Shown piece by piece: positions 50,183 through 58,142 of a stretch of DNA of 58,142 nt; the first letter of the stretch is position 1, and every line of letters starts with the position of its first letter. A model generated the notes under the pieces. It was not told where the DNA came from and ran no database searches. It saw only the letters and a list, made by a program, of their open reading frames with translations. The stretch comes from Mycobacterium sp. 852013-50091_SCH5140682. Its GTDB lineage: Bacteria; Actinomycetota; Actinomycetes; Mycobacteriales; Mycobacteriaceae. The translations under genes and the position numbers were made by a program. The stretch lies in contig NZ_LZTB01000062.1 in NCBI RefSeq assembly GCF_001665685.1, positions 1-58,142 of the forward strand, in the 5' to 3' direction.

Positions 50183-51385
50183 TTATCGGTGCAGGCTCCG
50201 GCCCAGTTCAGCGGCAAGATCCCCGTTTCGCCCGACTGTCACGTCGTTCACGCCGAGCCACGCGGCCATCGTCCGCAACTCCCCCGCCAACGCGGGCGCC
50301 ACCCGAGAACGGTCCTGGCCGTCTTCGGTGAACGCGCCGACGACATGCAGGGCACCGTCGGTCCGTTTGAGGTCGACCCGGCCCACCAATTGCCCATCGA
50401 GCAGGAAAGGCCATACGTAGTAACCGAATTGACGCTTGGGCGCCGGGGTGTAGATCTCGATGCGGTAGTGGAAGTCGAACAGCCGCTCGACGCGGGGCCG
50501 GAAGAAGATCAGCGGATCGAACGGACACAGCAGCGCGGTGCCCCGATCCCGCCGCGGCACGGACTGTCCCGACCGCAGGAAGGCCGGCACGCCGTCCACA
50601 TCGACGGGCTCCAACTCGCCGTCGGCGACCAGCTTGGCGATGGCCGGTTTCACCTGTTTTGCACCAAGCCGGAAGTAATCCCGGATATCAGCCTCGGTGC
50701 CGACTCCGAGCGCGGTCGCCGCACGCAGCGTCAGCTCGCGAAGTGCCTCGTCGTCACCGACCTCACGGGACACCACCTCGGGTGGCAGCACGTTCTCGGT
50801 GAGGTCGTAGTGCCGGGCGAATCCCACACGCGTCGCCGTCGTGAACACCCCTGAGGCGAACAGGGCCTCGGCCACCCACTTGGTGTCACTGCGCCCCCAC
50901 CATGGTCCTTTGCGTCCACGTGGCTCGGCTTCCAGGTGGGCTTCGATCTGCCCCGCCGTCGACGGACCCAACTCGGAGACCGCCGCGACGATGTCCTCGG
51001 CGAGTTTGGGGTTCTTCCGGACGATCTCGGTACCCCACCGGCCGTGGGTGTACTCGCGCATCCGCCAGCGCAGCAGCGGCCAGTCCTCGACCGCCATCAA
51101 CGCTGCCTCGTGCGCCCAGTACTCCACCAGCAGCCGTGGTGCGCGCGCGGTATGCGACCAGGCGGCCCGGTCGAGTAGATCGCGGTCGTAGGGCCCGAGC
51201 CGGCTGAACACCGGCGCGTAGTGGGCCCGGACCGCGACCGACACCGAGTCCAACTGCAGTACCTGGATCCGGGAGATCAAGCGACGCAGGTGCGCACGCG
51301 CGACAGCACCGCGGGGTTTCGGTTCATGAAAACCCTGCGCCGCGACGGCGATGCGGCGAGCCTGCGCCGTAGTGAGGGAGGCCAC
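50183..51385 (-). CDS. AlkZ/YcaQ-like winged-helix DNA-glycosylase-family protein
   Basis: The 400-residue HTH_42 protein resembles AlkZ/YcaQ, which unhooks DNA interstrand crosslinks. The N-terminal region LTTAQARRIAVAAQGF and the SRIQVLQLDSVSV segment near 45 carry the motif expected for the catalytic Gln residues (Q-x-x-Q/QLD). Later, GLGTEADIRDYFRLG (winged helix) and LLCPFDPLIFFRPRVERLFDFHYRIEIYTPAPKRQFGYYVWPFL are typical. GTG 51385 is preferred; the frame stays open to 51496 but overlaps the neighbouring gene. Activity inferred. Confidence 0.85.
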   Translation of the reverse strand: MASLTTAQARRIAVAAQGFHEPKPRGAVARAHLRRLISRIQVLQLDSVSVAVRAHYAPVFSRLGPYDRDLLDRAAWSHTARAPRLLVEYWAHEAALMAVEDWPLLRWRMREYTHGRWGTEIVRKNPKLAEDIVAAVSELGPSTAGQIEAHLEAEPRGRKGPWWGRSDTKWVAEALFASGVFTTATRVGFARHYDLTENVLPPEVVSREVGDDEALRELTLRAATALGVGTEADIRDYFRLGAKQVKPAIAKLVADGELEPVDVDGVPAFLRSGQSVPRRDRGTALLCPFDPLIFFRPRVERLFDFHYRIEIYTPAPKRQFGYYVWPFLLDGQLVGRVDLKRTDGALHVVGAFTEDGQDRSRVAPALAGELRTMAAWLGVNDVTVGRNGDLAAELGRSLHR

Positions 51386-51446
51386 CCCGCCATCGTTCCT
51401 CAAGCCACCGACAAGTCGGCTGCCCACGTTGGAGATACTGGTCGAC

Positions 51447-52706
51447 GTGGTGTTCGACTGGGATGCGTTCGAGACCGAATTGACCCGGGCAGCCACCGCG
51501 GCAGTACGCGCACTGGTCGCCTCGGCGGCACCGGAACAGCCGTACGCCGTGGCGTTCAGCGAGTTCTACGCGGAGCTGACGGGGGTGATCTACCTGCCCA
51601 ATCTCGCAGTCGCCACCGAGGAATCGGTTCCGGAACCGGACTGCCGATTCAGTCCACCGGACTGGAAGTACCAGGACTACGAGTGGGGCGAGACCGATGC
51701 CCGGTGGGGCGAGCGGCTCAGCACGGCGGTGTCGGGCCTGCCCCGCGCACGGTGGGAGCAGCAGTGGGACCGGTTCGCCCAGGCGATGCTGCATATTGCG
51801 GCGAGCGTGCGTACCGAGCTGGTGGCCGACGGGACGCTGCCGCACAACGTCGTGGTCTACCTCGACGACGAGGACGCCGATCTGCTGGTGCGCTCGCTCA
51901 CGGCCGACGAGCTGAGGCGGCATTTTCCCGAGTACGTCGCCTGCGCGGAAGCCGAACGGGCCGTGCTGGCCATGCCGACGGAGCAACGCGTAACTCTGCT
52001 TGCCGCGGCGGCGGGGCTGACACCGCGGCGCGGTCGGGACGAGCTCGGGCAACTGTTGGGCCGGGAATGCGCCCTGAGCCTGCTGCAGGAGTCCGGTACC
52101 GCCGCGTTACCGGTCGCCATCGCGGCGCTCGGACACCACGAGACTGCTTGGACGGGTGCCAAACTCCTCGCTGATCTGAATATCGCGACGCCTGAGGTCA
52201 TGGCCGCACTGTGGGCCGCGCTCCCACTGCGTGACAACGCCCACGACTGGGTGGCCACGGCGCTCGGACGCCTTGGTGCGGGCCTGCAAGTCCTGGCGCG
52301 ACGCGACGTGCCTGCCGACAGTAGGGCGGCGGCGGTGGCCGCGCCATATCGCTCGTTTCGCGACCATGCAGGCAGTCACCCGCCGCTGGACTACGCGCTG
52401 CTGGCGGCCGGGCTCTCTGATCCGGCAGTCGCCGAGATCGTGGCCGAGGAGCTGCAGCTGGGACGGGGGTACTGCACGCTCGACGCTGCCGACCTTCCCG
52501 GTGTGAGACCCGGCCTCGACCATCCTGAGCCGGTGATCCGGCGGCACGCTGTCGTCACCGTCGGTGAGCTGATCGGTCCACTGGGTCCGGGTGACCTCGA
52601 TGCCCGCGATATCGACGCGCTGCGGGCCCGGATGTCCGAGCTGGCCACCAGCGATCCCGATGCGGACGTGCGGCGGCTGGCCGGTTACGTCGTCGAGGGC
52701 CGCTGA
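51447..52706 (+). CDS. DUF4303-like protein with HEAT-like C-terminus
   Basis: The 419-residue protein starts VVFDWDAFETELTRAATAAVRAL and its first 170 residues resemble DUF4303 (YAVAFSEFYAELTGVIYLPNLAVA; WGERLSTAV; NVVVYLDD). The second half is made of short helical units (AALPVAIAALGHHETAWTGAKLLADLN; GPGDLDARDIDALRARM) like HEAT repeats. GTG 51447 or 51450 is the start; earlier frame codons overlap the AlkZ-like gene. It overlaps convergent dfrA by 22 bp. Function unknown. Confidence 0.72.
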   Translation: MVFDWDAFETELTRAATAAVRALVASAAPEQPYAVAFSEFYAELTGVIYLPNLAVATEESVPEPDCRFSPPDWKYQDYEWGETDARWGERLSTAVSGLPRARWEQQWDRFAQAMLHIAASVRTELVADGTLPHNVVVYLDDEDADLLVRSLTADELRRHFPEYVACAEAERAVLAMPTEQRVTLLAAAAGLTPRRGRDELGQLLGRECALSLLQESGTAALPVAIAALGHHETAWTGAKLLADLNIATPEVMAALWAALPLRDNAHDWVATALGRLGAGLQVLARRDVPADSRAAAVAAPYRSFRDHAGSHPPLDYALLAAGLSDPAVAEIVAEELQLGRGYCTLDAADLPGVRPGLDHPEPVIRRHAVVTVGELIGPLGPGDLDARDIDALRARMSELATSDPDADVRRLAGYVVEGR

Positions 52707-53179
52707 TCGCGGCGGTAGCTGCAATACCGGTAGCGCAGGCCCGACGCGCTGGTCAGCCATTCGCCGGTGCTCTGCCGCCACGCATCGTCGAGCGAAGGCG
52801 CCAGCGCATCGCCGTCGGCGGGCGCCAAGTCGACGTCGACCTCGGTGACCTCACAGCGGTCGGCGAACGGCAGCGTCATCGCATAGATCTGAGCGCCGCC
52901 GATCACCCAGCCCTCGATATGCTCCGGCAACTCCGTCACCACGTCGGCTCCTTCGGCGACGTATCCCGCATCGCGGGTGATCACGACATTGCGCCTGCCG
53001 GGCAGCGGGCGCACCTTCGCCGGCAGCGATTCCCAGGTCAGCCGACCCATCACCACGGCCTGGCCTAAGGTCAGCTCTTTGAAGCGGGCCTGGTCTTCAG
53101 GCAGCCGCCACGGGATCCCGTTGTCGCGGCCGATGACGCCCGATGTCGACTGCGCCCAGATCAGTCCGAGACCGCCCAT
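52685..53179 (-). CDS. dfrA: Dihydrofolate reductase
   Basis: DfrA regenerates tetrahydrofolate from dihydrofolate with NADPH. The 164-residue protein starts GLIWAQSTSGVIGRDNGIPWRLPEDQARF and carries GRLTWESLPAKVRPLPGRRNVVITRD near 45, plus GGAQIYAM near 95. ATG 53179 matches mycobacterial DfrA. It is 25 bp downstream of thyA, the conserved pair in which ThyA makes dihydrofolate and DfrA recycles it. Trimethoprim-type antifolates target this family. Confidence 0.95.
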   Translation of the reverse strand: MGGLGLIWAQSTSGVIGRDNGIPWRLPEDQARFKELTLGQAVVMGRLTWESLPAKVRPLPGRRNVVITRDAGYVAEGADVVTELPEHIEGWVIGGAQIYAMTLPFADRCEVTEVDVDLAPADGDALAPSLDDAWRQSTGEWLTSASGLRYRYCSYRRDQRPSTT

Positions 53180-53204
53180 CACGGCGCGGTCCTGCAAGCA
53201 GACC

Positions 53205-54005
53205 TCATACCGCGACGGGGGCTTTGATGGCCGGGTGCGGGTCGTAGTTCAGGATCGCGACATCTTCGTAGGTGTAGTCGAAGATCGAATCACGCGGCGC
53301 CAGAACAAGTTCCGGGTACGGCCGGGGATCGCGACTCAGCTGCAGCGTGACCTGTTCGACGTGGTTGTCGTAGATGTGGCAGTCCCCGCCGGTCCACACG
53401 AACTCACCGACATCGAGACCGGCCTGCGCCGCCATCATGTGCGTCAGCAGGGCATAACTGGCGATGTTGAACGGCACCCCGAGGAAGAGGTCCGCGCTGC
53501 GCTGGTACAGCTGGCACGACAACTTGCCGTCGGCGACGTAGAACTGAAAAAATGCGTGGCAGGGCGGCAGCGCCATCTGCGGAATCTCGCCGACGTTCCA
53601 TGCCGAGACGATGTTGCGCCGGGAGTCCGGATCACGCTTGAGCAGCTCCAAGGAGTTGCTGATCTGATCGATGTGCTCGCCCGACGGCGTGGGCCAGGAC
53701 CGCCACTGCACGCCGTAGACCGGGCCCAAATCCCCTGTCGCGGAAGCCCATTCATCCCAGATGGTGACCCCGTGATCCTGTAGCCACCGCACGTTCGAGT
53801 CACCGCGCAGAAACCACAGCAACTCGTAGACCACGGATTTGGTGTGCACCTTCTTGGTGGTGATCAGCGGGAAACCCCGGGCGAGGTCGTAGCGCATCTG
53901 GTGGCCGAACAGGCTGCGGGTTCCGGTGCCGGTGCGGTCGGACTTCGGCGTTCCGGTCTGCAGCACCAGCCGCAGCAGATCCTCGTACGGCGTCGCGATA
54001 GGCAC
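53205..54005 (-). CDS. thyA: Thymidylate synthase ThyA
   Basis: ThyA methylates dUMP to dTMP using methylene-tetrahydrofolate. The 266-residue protein shows the folate region TGTGTRSLFGHQMRYDL, the catalytic Cys in LPPCHAFFQFYV near 149, and GDCHIYDNHVEQVTLQLSR near 207. It starts at 54005 and is first in the thyA-dfrA operon. ThyX (38559-39311) is also present, so dTMP synthesis has two routes. Confidence 0.96.
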   Translation of the reverse strand: MPIATPYEDLLRLVLQTGTPKSDRTGTGTRSLFGHQMRYDLARGFPLITTKKVHTKSVVYELLWFLRGDSNVRWLQDHGVTIWDEWASATGDLGPVYGVQWRSWPTPSGEHIDQISNSLELLKRDPDSRRNIVSAWNVGEIPQMALPPCHAFFQFYVADGKLSCQLYQRSADLFLGVPFNIASYALLTHMMAAQAGLDVGEFVWTGGDCHIYDNHVEQVTLQLSRDPRPYPELVLAPRDSIFDYTYEDVAILNYDPHPAIKAPVAV

Positions 54006-54047
54006 ACCCTCAGCTTACGGGCAGCGGATAGGGGTAGAACGGAAGCC

Positions 54048-54785
54048 ATGCCGACGATCAAGGACACCGTCACCACGCCCGACGGCACCTGTGCCGTGAC
54101 CCTCGCGACCCCGGACGGCCACGGTCCGTGGCCCGGCGTGGTCATGTACCCCGACGCCGGCGGCGCGCGGGCGACGTTCGACGACATGGCCGCGAAGCTG
54201 GCCGGCTACGGCTTCGCCGTGTTGGTGCCGGACGTGTACTACCGCGACCCGGGTTGGAAGCCGTTCGAGATGGCGACCGTGTTCGGGGACGAGGGCGAAC
54301 GCAACAGGCTGTTCGCGATGATGCGGAAAGTGACCCCGGACGTCATGGCTGCCGACGCGACGGCGTTCTTCGACTATCTGGCGAGCAGGCCCGAGGTGAC
54401 CGACGCGAAATTCGGCACCACCGGGTATTGCATGGGTGGGCGCACGTCCCTCGTCGTCGCAGGCCGGGTGCCGGATCGGGTCGCGGCGGCCATGTCATTC
54501 CACGGCGGCGGGTTGGCCAGCGACGACCCGGGCAGCCCGCATCTGCTGGCCGACAAGATCCAGGCAGCGGTCTACGTCGGCGGCGCCGAGAACGATTCGT
54601 CGTTCACCGCCGAGCAGGCGGAAACCCTGGACAAAGCGCTGTCGGCCGCAGGCGTCGAGCACATCATCGAAACCTACCCAGCCGCACATGGATTCGCCGT
54701 ACCCGATAACGCCCCCTACGACAAAGCCGCCGACGAACAGCACTGGGAAGCCATGGAGAGCTTCTTCGGCTCGCGCCTCGGCTGA
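54048..54785 (+). CDS. Dienelactone-hydrolase-family protein (Rv2765-like)
   Basis: The 245-residue alpha/beta hydrolase has the nucleophile Cys in TGYCMGGRTSL near 127 and a C-terminal Asp/His in EHIIETYPAAHGFAVPDN. The middle segment PDVYYRDPGWKPFEMATVF is as in mycobacterial homologues. ATG 54048 follows CGGAAGCC. It is divergent from thyA across 42 bp. It may hydrolyse lactones or act on small esters; the substrate is not visible. Confidence 0.88.
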   Translation: MPTIKDTVTTPDGTCAVTLATPDGHGPWPGVVMYPDAGGARATFDDMAAKLAGYGFAVLVPDVYYRDPGWKPFEMATVFGDEGERNRLFAMMRKVTPDVMAADATAFFDYLASRPEVTDAKFGTTGYCMGGRTSLVVAGRVPDRVAAAMSFHGGGLASDDPGSPHLLADKIQAAVYVGGAENDSSFTAEQAETLDKALSAAGVEHIIETYPAAHGFAVPDNAPYDKAADEQHWEAMESFFGSRLG

Positions 54786-54827
54786 CCCGCCGCGTCGCGT
54801 CCTCACCCCGTAAGCGACGATTGAGGC

Positions 54828-55748
54828 GTGTACGACCAGACCAGCATCAGTGAACCGGATCCCAACGCCGCCCCCGGCTTCCGCATCGACCCGGTACTCG
54901 CCCGCAGCTGGCTGCTGGTCAACGGCGCGCAGTACGAGCGCTTCGCACCGGCTGCGCGCTCTCGCGCCGACATCGTCGTGCTCGACATCGAGGACGCGGT
55001 CGCGCCGAAAGACAAGGACGCCGCCCGCGACAACGTAATCCGCTGGCTCGGCGACGACAACACCGACTGGGTGCGGATCAACGGGTTCGGCACCCGGTGG
55101 TGGGCCGACGACCTGGAGATGCTGTCCGGGACCTCGGTCGGCGGGATCATGCTCGCCATGGTGGAGTCCGTCGACCACATCACCGAAACCGCCAAGCGGC
55201 TTCCGAACGTGCCGATCGTCGCGCTCGTGGAGACCGCACGCGGACTGGAACGCATCACCGAGATCGCCGCGACCAAGGGCACGTTCCGGCTTGCCTTCGG
55301 CATCGGCGATTTCCGCCGCGACACCGGATTCGGCGACAACCCGGCGACGCTGGCGTACGCGCGGTCCCGCTTCACCATCGCGGCCAAGGCTGCTCACCTG
55401 CCGAGCGCGATCGACGGGCCCACGGTGGGTTCCAGCGCGTTGCGATTGTCGGAGGCCACCGCGGTGTCGGCTGAGTTCGGGATGACCGGCAAGATCTGCC
55501 TGACCCCGGACCAGTGCCCGACAGTCAACGAGGGCCTGTCCCCGTCACAGGACGAGATCAGTTGGGCAAGAGAGTTTTTTGCCGAGTTTCAGCGTGACGG
55601 CGGGGAGATCCGCAACGGCTCAGACCTGCCCCGCATCGCCCGGGCCAACAAGATCCTCGACCTGGCGAAGGCCTACGGCATCCATGAGTCCGAGTTCGGC
55701 GACGACCCCGATCACGTGCCCGCTCCGTCGGACACCTTCCACTACTGA
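54828..55748 (+). CDS. HpcH/HpaI aldolase, citrate-lyase beta-like (CitE)
   Basis: The 306-residue TIM-barrel protein contains VLDIEDAVAPKDKDAARDNV near 55, IVALVETARGLERITEIAATKG near 130 and FGIGDFRRDTGFGDN near 160, with the metal-binding Glu/Asp of CitE-like lyases. It may split or form malyl/citramalyl-CoA-type compounds. GTG 54828 starts it, 42 bp after the hydrolase. Its end overlaps a convergent membrane-protein gene by 7 bp. Confidence 0.88.
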   Translation: MYDQTSISEPDPNAAPGFRIDPVLARSWLLVNGAQYERFAPAARSRADIVVLDIEDAVAPKDKDAARDNVIRWLGDDNTDWVRINGFGTRWWADDLEMLSGTSVGGIMLAMVESVDHITETAKRLPNVPIVALVETARGLERITEIAATKGTFRLAFGIGDFRRDTGFGDNPATLAYARSRFTIAAKAAHLPSAIDGPTVGSSALRLSEATAVSAEFGMTGKICLTPDQCPTVNEGLSPSQDEISWAREFFAEFQRDGGEIRNGSDLPRIARANKILDLAKAYGIHESEFGDDPDHVPAPSDTFHY

Positions 55749-56206
55749 GGCTGCGCGTCGTCGTTGCGGTGGACGAACGTGCGCATCGCGCGGAGCACGC
55801 CGCGGCCGGCGTAGATACCGGCGGCCACGGAGACGATGATCATCGCGATGAACATCGTGAGCCAGTTCGACCGGCTGTGACTGACGTTCCACCAGATGAT
55901 CGTGAACAGTACGGCGCAGACGAATACGACGATGTCACGCCAGTTTCCGCGGTAGGACATGGCCGCGTCGCGAAGCTCCCGGCTGCGTTCTCCTGCCGTG
56001 ATGAGTTCGCCGATTCGCTGATCGATGCTCGCCTTGAGGCGCGTGCGCAATTCGACGTCCTCTTCCGGGAGCCGATCGAGCAGATCCATGTCCTTGATGA
56101 TCAGTCCACGGACGTCCGGCGGCTTCAGGTTGCCGGCGATCACGCCGAGCATTGCGCCACCGGCGATCGGCGCGGCTCCCAGGGCCAGTTCGGCGATACC
56201 CGGCAT
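55742..56206 (-). CDS. Small membrane protein
   Basis: The 154-residue protein has an N-terminal hydrophobic segment (about 3-24), a charged helical region near 30-85 rich in Asp, Glu and Arg, then two hydrophobic segments (about 90-108 and 114-132). No family with a known role is recognised. It is on the minus strand and convergent with the CitE-like gene. The 103-bp gap to the flavodoxin gene shows nothing I can identify. Confidence 0.7.
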   Translation of the reverse strand: MPGIAELALGAAPIAGGAMLGVIAGNLKPPDVRGLIIKDMDLLDRLPEEDVELRTRLKASIDQRIGELITAGERSRELRDAAMSYRGNWRDIVVFVCAVLFTIIWWNVSHSRSNWLTMFIAMIIVSVAAGIYAGRGVLRAMRTFVHRNDDAQPQ

Positions 56207-56309
56207 GGCTTCCTCTCTGTTCGGTGTCGGCGGCTACCGTAACGTCCCGACCATGCGGCGGTACCGGGCGGGCTGCCGAGCCGTCAATAATGCGGCGGGC
56301 GTCGCTTGT

Positions 56310-56765
56310 TCAGTCCGACATCAACCCGGCGGCGACGGTCGCACCGAGATTCCAGCACGCCTCGAGATCGGCCTTGCTCGGCTTACCCGAGACCACAACG
56401 TGTTCGGCGGCCCTGACCCAGCCGAGGCCCGTCGTGATGGAGTCGATCGCGCGCTCGGCACCCTCGGTGCCCTCGTTGCCATGCAGGTACAGGCCGAACG
56501 GTCTGCCCTTGGTGGAATCGAGACACGGGTAGTAGCAGACGTCGAACGCGTGCTTGAGTGCCCCGCTCATGTAGCCGAGGTTGGCCGGGGAACCGAGCAG
56601 GTAGCCGTCGGCAGCCAGCATGTCGGCCGGCGAGACCGTAAGGGCGGGACGACGCACCACGTCGACTCCCTCGATCTCGGGGTCGGTGGCACCGGAGACC
56701 ACCGCCTCGAACATCGCCTGGCAGTACGGCGATGGCGTGTGGTGGACGATGAGCAGCGTTGCCAT
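56310..56765 (-). CDS. Flavodoxin-like protein (Rv2771c-like)
   Basis: The 151-residue protein starts MATLLIVHHTPSPYCQAM, a flavodoxin/NADPH-dependent FMN-reductase phosphate loop. The second half contains GYLLGSPANLGYMSGALKHAFDVCYYP, the isoalloxazine site. ATG 56765 is preferred over GTG 56771. Its start overlaps the end of the Rv2772c-like gene, so it is the last gene of the dapB operon. Redox role inferred. Confidence 0.85.
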   Translation of the reverse strand: MATLLIVHHTPSPYCQAMFEAVVSGATDPEIEGVDVVRRPALTVSPADMLAADGYLLGSPANLGYMSGALKHAFDVCYYPCLDSTKGRPFGLYLHGNEGTEGAERAIDSITTGLGWVRAAEHVVVSGKPSKADLEACWNLGATVAAGLMSD

Positions 56766-56767
56766 GG

Positions 56768-57232
56768 TCACCGACTCTCCTGCATCCGGACGGCGGTGCG
56801 CATCGTCTCGCGGGCCCGGCTGCGGTCGCCCGCATAGTCATAGGCGCGGGCCAGCCGGTACCAGCGCACCCAGCTGTCGGGGTCGGCTTCCAATTCGCGT
56901 TTGACGGTGACGAACAGCGCATCGGCCGCGTCCCGCTCGACCCGACCCGACGGGCGGTGCGGAAGGTCGGTCACGTCGAGCTCCATGCCCTGCTCCCGAG
57001 CGAGCCGAGCCAGACGCTGATGCGCGAAGCCCGCACGCAGTGTGCTGACGAGGACCCACACACCGATCAGGGGAAAGACCAGCAGGGCAACGCCGAGTCC
57101 GATGGCCGCGGGCTTACCCGACCCGATGAACACCACGGCAGTGCGGCCCAGCATGAGGAAGTAGACGACCAGCGCCAGGCACATGAAGCCGATCAGCAAT
57201 TGGATGCGCAGCGACCGCGCGCCGTCGGTCAC
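56768..57232 (-). CDS. Two-span membrane protein with TPR-like tail (Rv2772c-like)
   Basis: The 154-residue protein has hydrophobic segments at about 10-28 and 40-62, then a basic linker (ARLAREQG). A C-terminal region reads WVRWYRLARAYDYAGDRSRARETMRTAVRM, like one TPR hairpin facing the cytoplasm. GTG 57232 overlaps the dapB stop by 4 bp. Position matches Rv2772c. Function unknown. Confidence 0.85.
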   Translation of the reverse strand: MTDGARSLRIQLLIGFMCLALVVYFLMLGRTAVVFIGSGKPAAIGLGVALLVFPLIGVWVLVSTLRAGFAHQRLARLAREQGMELDVTDLPHRPSGRVERDAADALFVTVKRELEADPDSWVRWYRLARAYDYAGDRSRARETMRTAVRMQESR

Positions 57233-57966
57233 GAGAGGTCGAGGAGTGGCTCAATGCCGATGGTCAGCCCGGGCCGCTGCTGCACGTTGCGTACCGCCAA
57301 CAGCACTCCGGGGACGAACGATGCCCGGTCGAGGCTGTCGTGCCGGATGGTCAGCGTCTCCCCCGCGGTCCCGAACAGCACCTCCTGATGGGCGACGAGA
57401 CCGGCGAGCCGCACCGAGTGCACCGGGATGCCGTTGACGTCGGCACCTCGTGCGCCCTCAAGACCGGTGCTGGTGGCATCGGGGTTGGGCGGCAACCCTT
57501 TCCGCGCCTCGGCGATGAGTTCGGCGGTGCGCGCCGCGGTTCCCGACGGAGCGTCGGCCTTGTGCGGATGATGCAACTCGATGACCTCGACCGAATCGAA
57601 GAACTTCGCGGCCTGCTTGGCGAACTGCATGCACAGGACTGCGCCGATCGCGAAGTTCGGTGCGATGAGCACCGCGACCCCGGGTTTTTCCTCGAGCCAG
57701 GCCTGAACCTGCGCCACTCGCTCGGCAGTGAAGCCGGTGGTGCCGACGACGGCGTGAATCCCGTTGTCGATCAAGAACTTCAGATTGTCCATCACCACAT
57801 CGGGATGAGTGAAGTCGATGACCACATCGGTATCGGAATCAGTGAACAGACTCAGTGAATCGCCGGCGTCTACGCCCACCGAGAACGTCAGGTCCTCGGC
57901 GCGCTCCACGCCCAACACCATGGCCGCGCCGACTTTTCCCTTTGCACCCAGAACTCCAACACGCAT
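57229..57966 (-). CDS. dapB: 4-hydroxy-tetrahydrodipicolinate reductase DapB
   Basis: DapB performs the second committed step of the diaminopimelate/lysine pathway. The 245-residue protein starts MRVGVLGAKGKVGAAM, the nucleotide site, and has DFTHPDVVMDNLKFLIDNGIHAVVGTTGF near 75, plus VIELHHPHKADAPSGTA near 130 with the substrate motif HHPHKADAPSGTA. ATG 57966 matches the M. tuberculosis length; 17 upstream codons are extra. Head of a leftward operon. Confidence 0.96.
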   Translation of the reverse strand: MRVGVLGAKGKVGAAMVLGVERAEDLTFSVGVDAGDSLSLFTDSDTDVVIDFTHPDVVMDNLKFLIDNGIHAVVGTTGFTAERVAQVQAWLEEKPGVAVLIAPNFAIGAVLCMQFAKQAAKFFDSVEVIELHHPHKADAPSGTAARTAELIAEARKGLPPNPDATSTGLEGARGADVNGIPVHSVRLAGLVAHQEVLFGTAGETLTIRHDSLDRASFVPGVLLAVRNVQQRPGLTIGIEPLLDLS

Positions 57967-58071
57967 GGGTTGCAGCCTACTGCCCGCCACCTCGGTCGCA
58001 TTCGCGCTGGTCATCAAACAACTTCGGGCACTGTTACCTCATTGGTCTCATGGGTCACGAAGTGTGGTTTC

Positions 58072-58094
58072 TTGTCGGTGGGTCGAACTAGTGT
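58072..58094 (+). promoter_or_regulatory. RecA-NDp (PafBC-dependent) promoter of the last gene
   Basis: TTGTCGGTG (58072-58080), exactly 8 bases, then TAGTGT (58089-58094) fit the RecA-NDp consensus. Transcription should start about 7 bases later, at or next to the ATG at 58101, giving a leaderless mRNA. It overlaps a LexA box. Confidence 0.88.
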
Positions 58095-58098
58095 TCGG
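58083..58098 (+). promoter_or_regulatory. LexA (SOS) box overlapping the promoter
   Basis: TCGAAC-TAGT-GTTCGG has 11 of 12 conserved positions of the mycobacterial SOS box. It covers the -10 element of the PafBC promoter and ends two bases before the start codon, so LexA binding would block initiation. Confidence 0.92.
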
Positions 58099-58100
58099 GT

Positions 58101-58142
58101 ATGGAGTCGGAGGTCGCCGCCACACTCGACGCGTTACGCGCG
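58101..58142 (+). CDS. 5' end of a probable DUF222/13E12-type HNH gene
   Basis: Only 14 codons (MESEVAATLDALRA) are in the window. The SOS box and RecA-NDp promoter directly upstream are known on mycobacterial 13E12-repeat (DUF222/HNH nuclease) genes, and LDALRA-type starts occur in that family. The identity is therefore an inference from control elements and a few residues. Confidence 0.55.
   Translation, partial: MESEVAATLDALRA

Noticed and set aside
58018..58071. Possible small RNA or gene between dapB and the last promoter
   Set aside because: The interval is short and shows no hairpin with a terminator or open frame with a ribosome site.

Overview
The window is high-GC actinobacterial DNA. 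It almost certainly comes from a fast-growing Mycolicibacterium close to M. smegmatis. The order DUF349 protein, Rv2732c-like, miaB, recX-recA, DUF3046, glycosyltransferase, ephG, pspM-pspA-clgR, pgsA3, argA, ftsK, monooxygenase/SDR/methyltransferase, RNase J-dapA-thyX, then dfrA-thyA, dienelactone hydrolase and flavodoxin/Rv2772c-like/dapB follows the M. tuberculosis Rv2731-Rv2773c segment. Extra gene blocks are inserted. recA carries no intein. No rRNA, tRNA, CRISPR or insertion sequence was seen. No gene-free stretch exceeds 300 bases; the longest are about 236 bp (42237-42472) and 195 bp (8333-8527).

Layout. 1-39: sequencing-adapter (Nextera) sequence at a contig end, truncating the first gene. 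51-8332: housekeeping genes and a glutamate-type ABC transporter (gluA, a fused gluB-gluC, gluD), then recX-recA transcribed leftward. 8441-24045: a complete rightward [NiFe]-hydrogenase island of the high-affinity actinobacterial type (group 1h, Hhy). It holds hypA, hypB, small and large subunits, a NifU/Rieske-like protein, several uncharacterised accessory proteins including a 39-residue membrane peptide, a maturation protease, two hypC genes, hypF, a SIS-HupF fusion, a stand-alone SIS protein, hypE and hypD. 24047-33012: DUF3046, glycosyltransferase, ephG, the PspA/ClgR envelope-stress operon, cinA-like, pgsA3, argA and ftsK. 33111-39311: DUF2834, a monooxygenase, an SDR broken by an internal deletion, a methyltransferase, and the rnj-dapA-thyX operon. 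39381-50109: an accessory region of regulator-plus-enzyme modules, each with a visible palindromic operator (TetR/FAD monooxygenase, TetR/DUF1214/sulfotransferase/MDR, GntR/aminopeptidase/permease). 50183-58142: an AlkZ-like protein, a DUF4303-like/HEAT-like protein, dfrA-thyA, a dienelactone hydrolase, a CitE-like lyase, small membrane proteins, a flavodoxin and dapB, ending at the start of a DNA-damage-controlled gene, probably of the 13E12/HNH family.

How it fits together. The hydrogenase island could make, mature and electrically connect an enzyme that oxidises trace H2. HypA/HypB supply Ni, HypC/D/E/F build the Fe(CN)2CO group, and the protease trims the large subunit. The NifU/Rieske-like protein is a plausible electron link. 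The other accessory proteins have no known mechanism and are the best place in this window to look for undescribed biology. The island sits back-to-back with recA, so the recA damage promoters and the hypA promoter share 195 bp. A second overlapping PafBC/LexA promoter stands at the right end of the window.

Cautions. Three coding regions look abnormal in length or frame: the gluB-gluC fusion, the SDR deletion and the FAD monooxygenase deletion. With adapter sequence at the contig end, assembly error cannot be separated from real mutation using this sequence alone.
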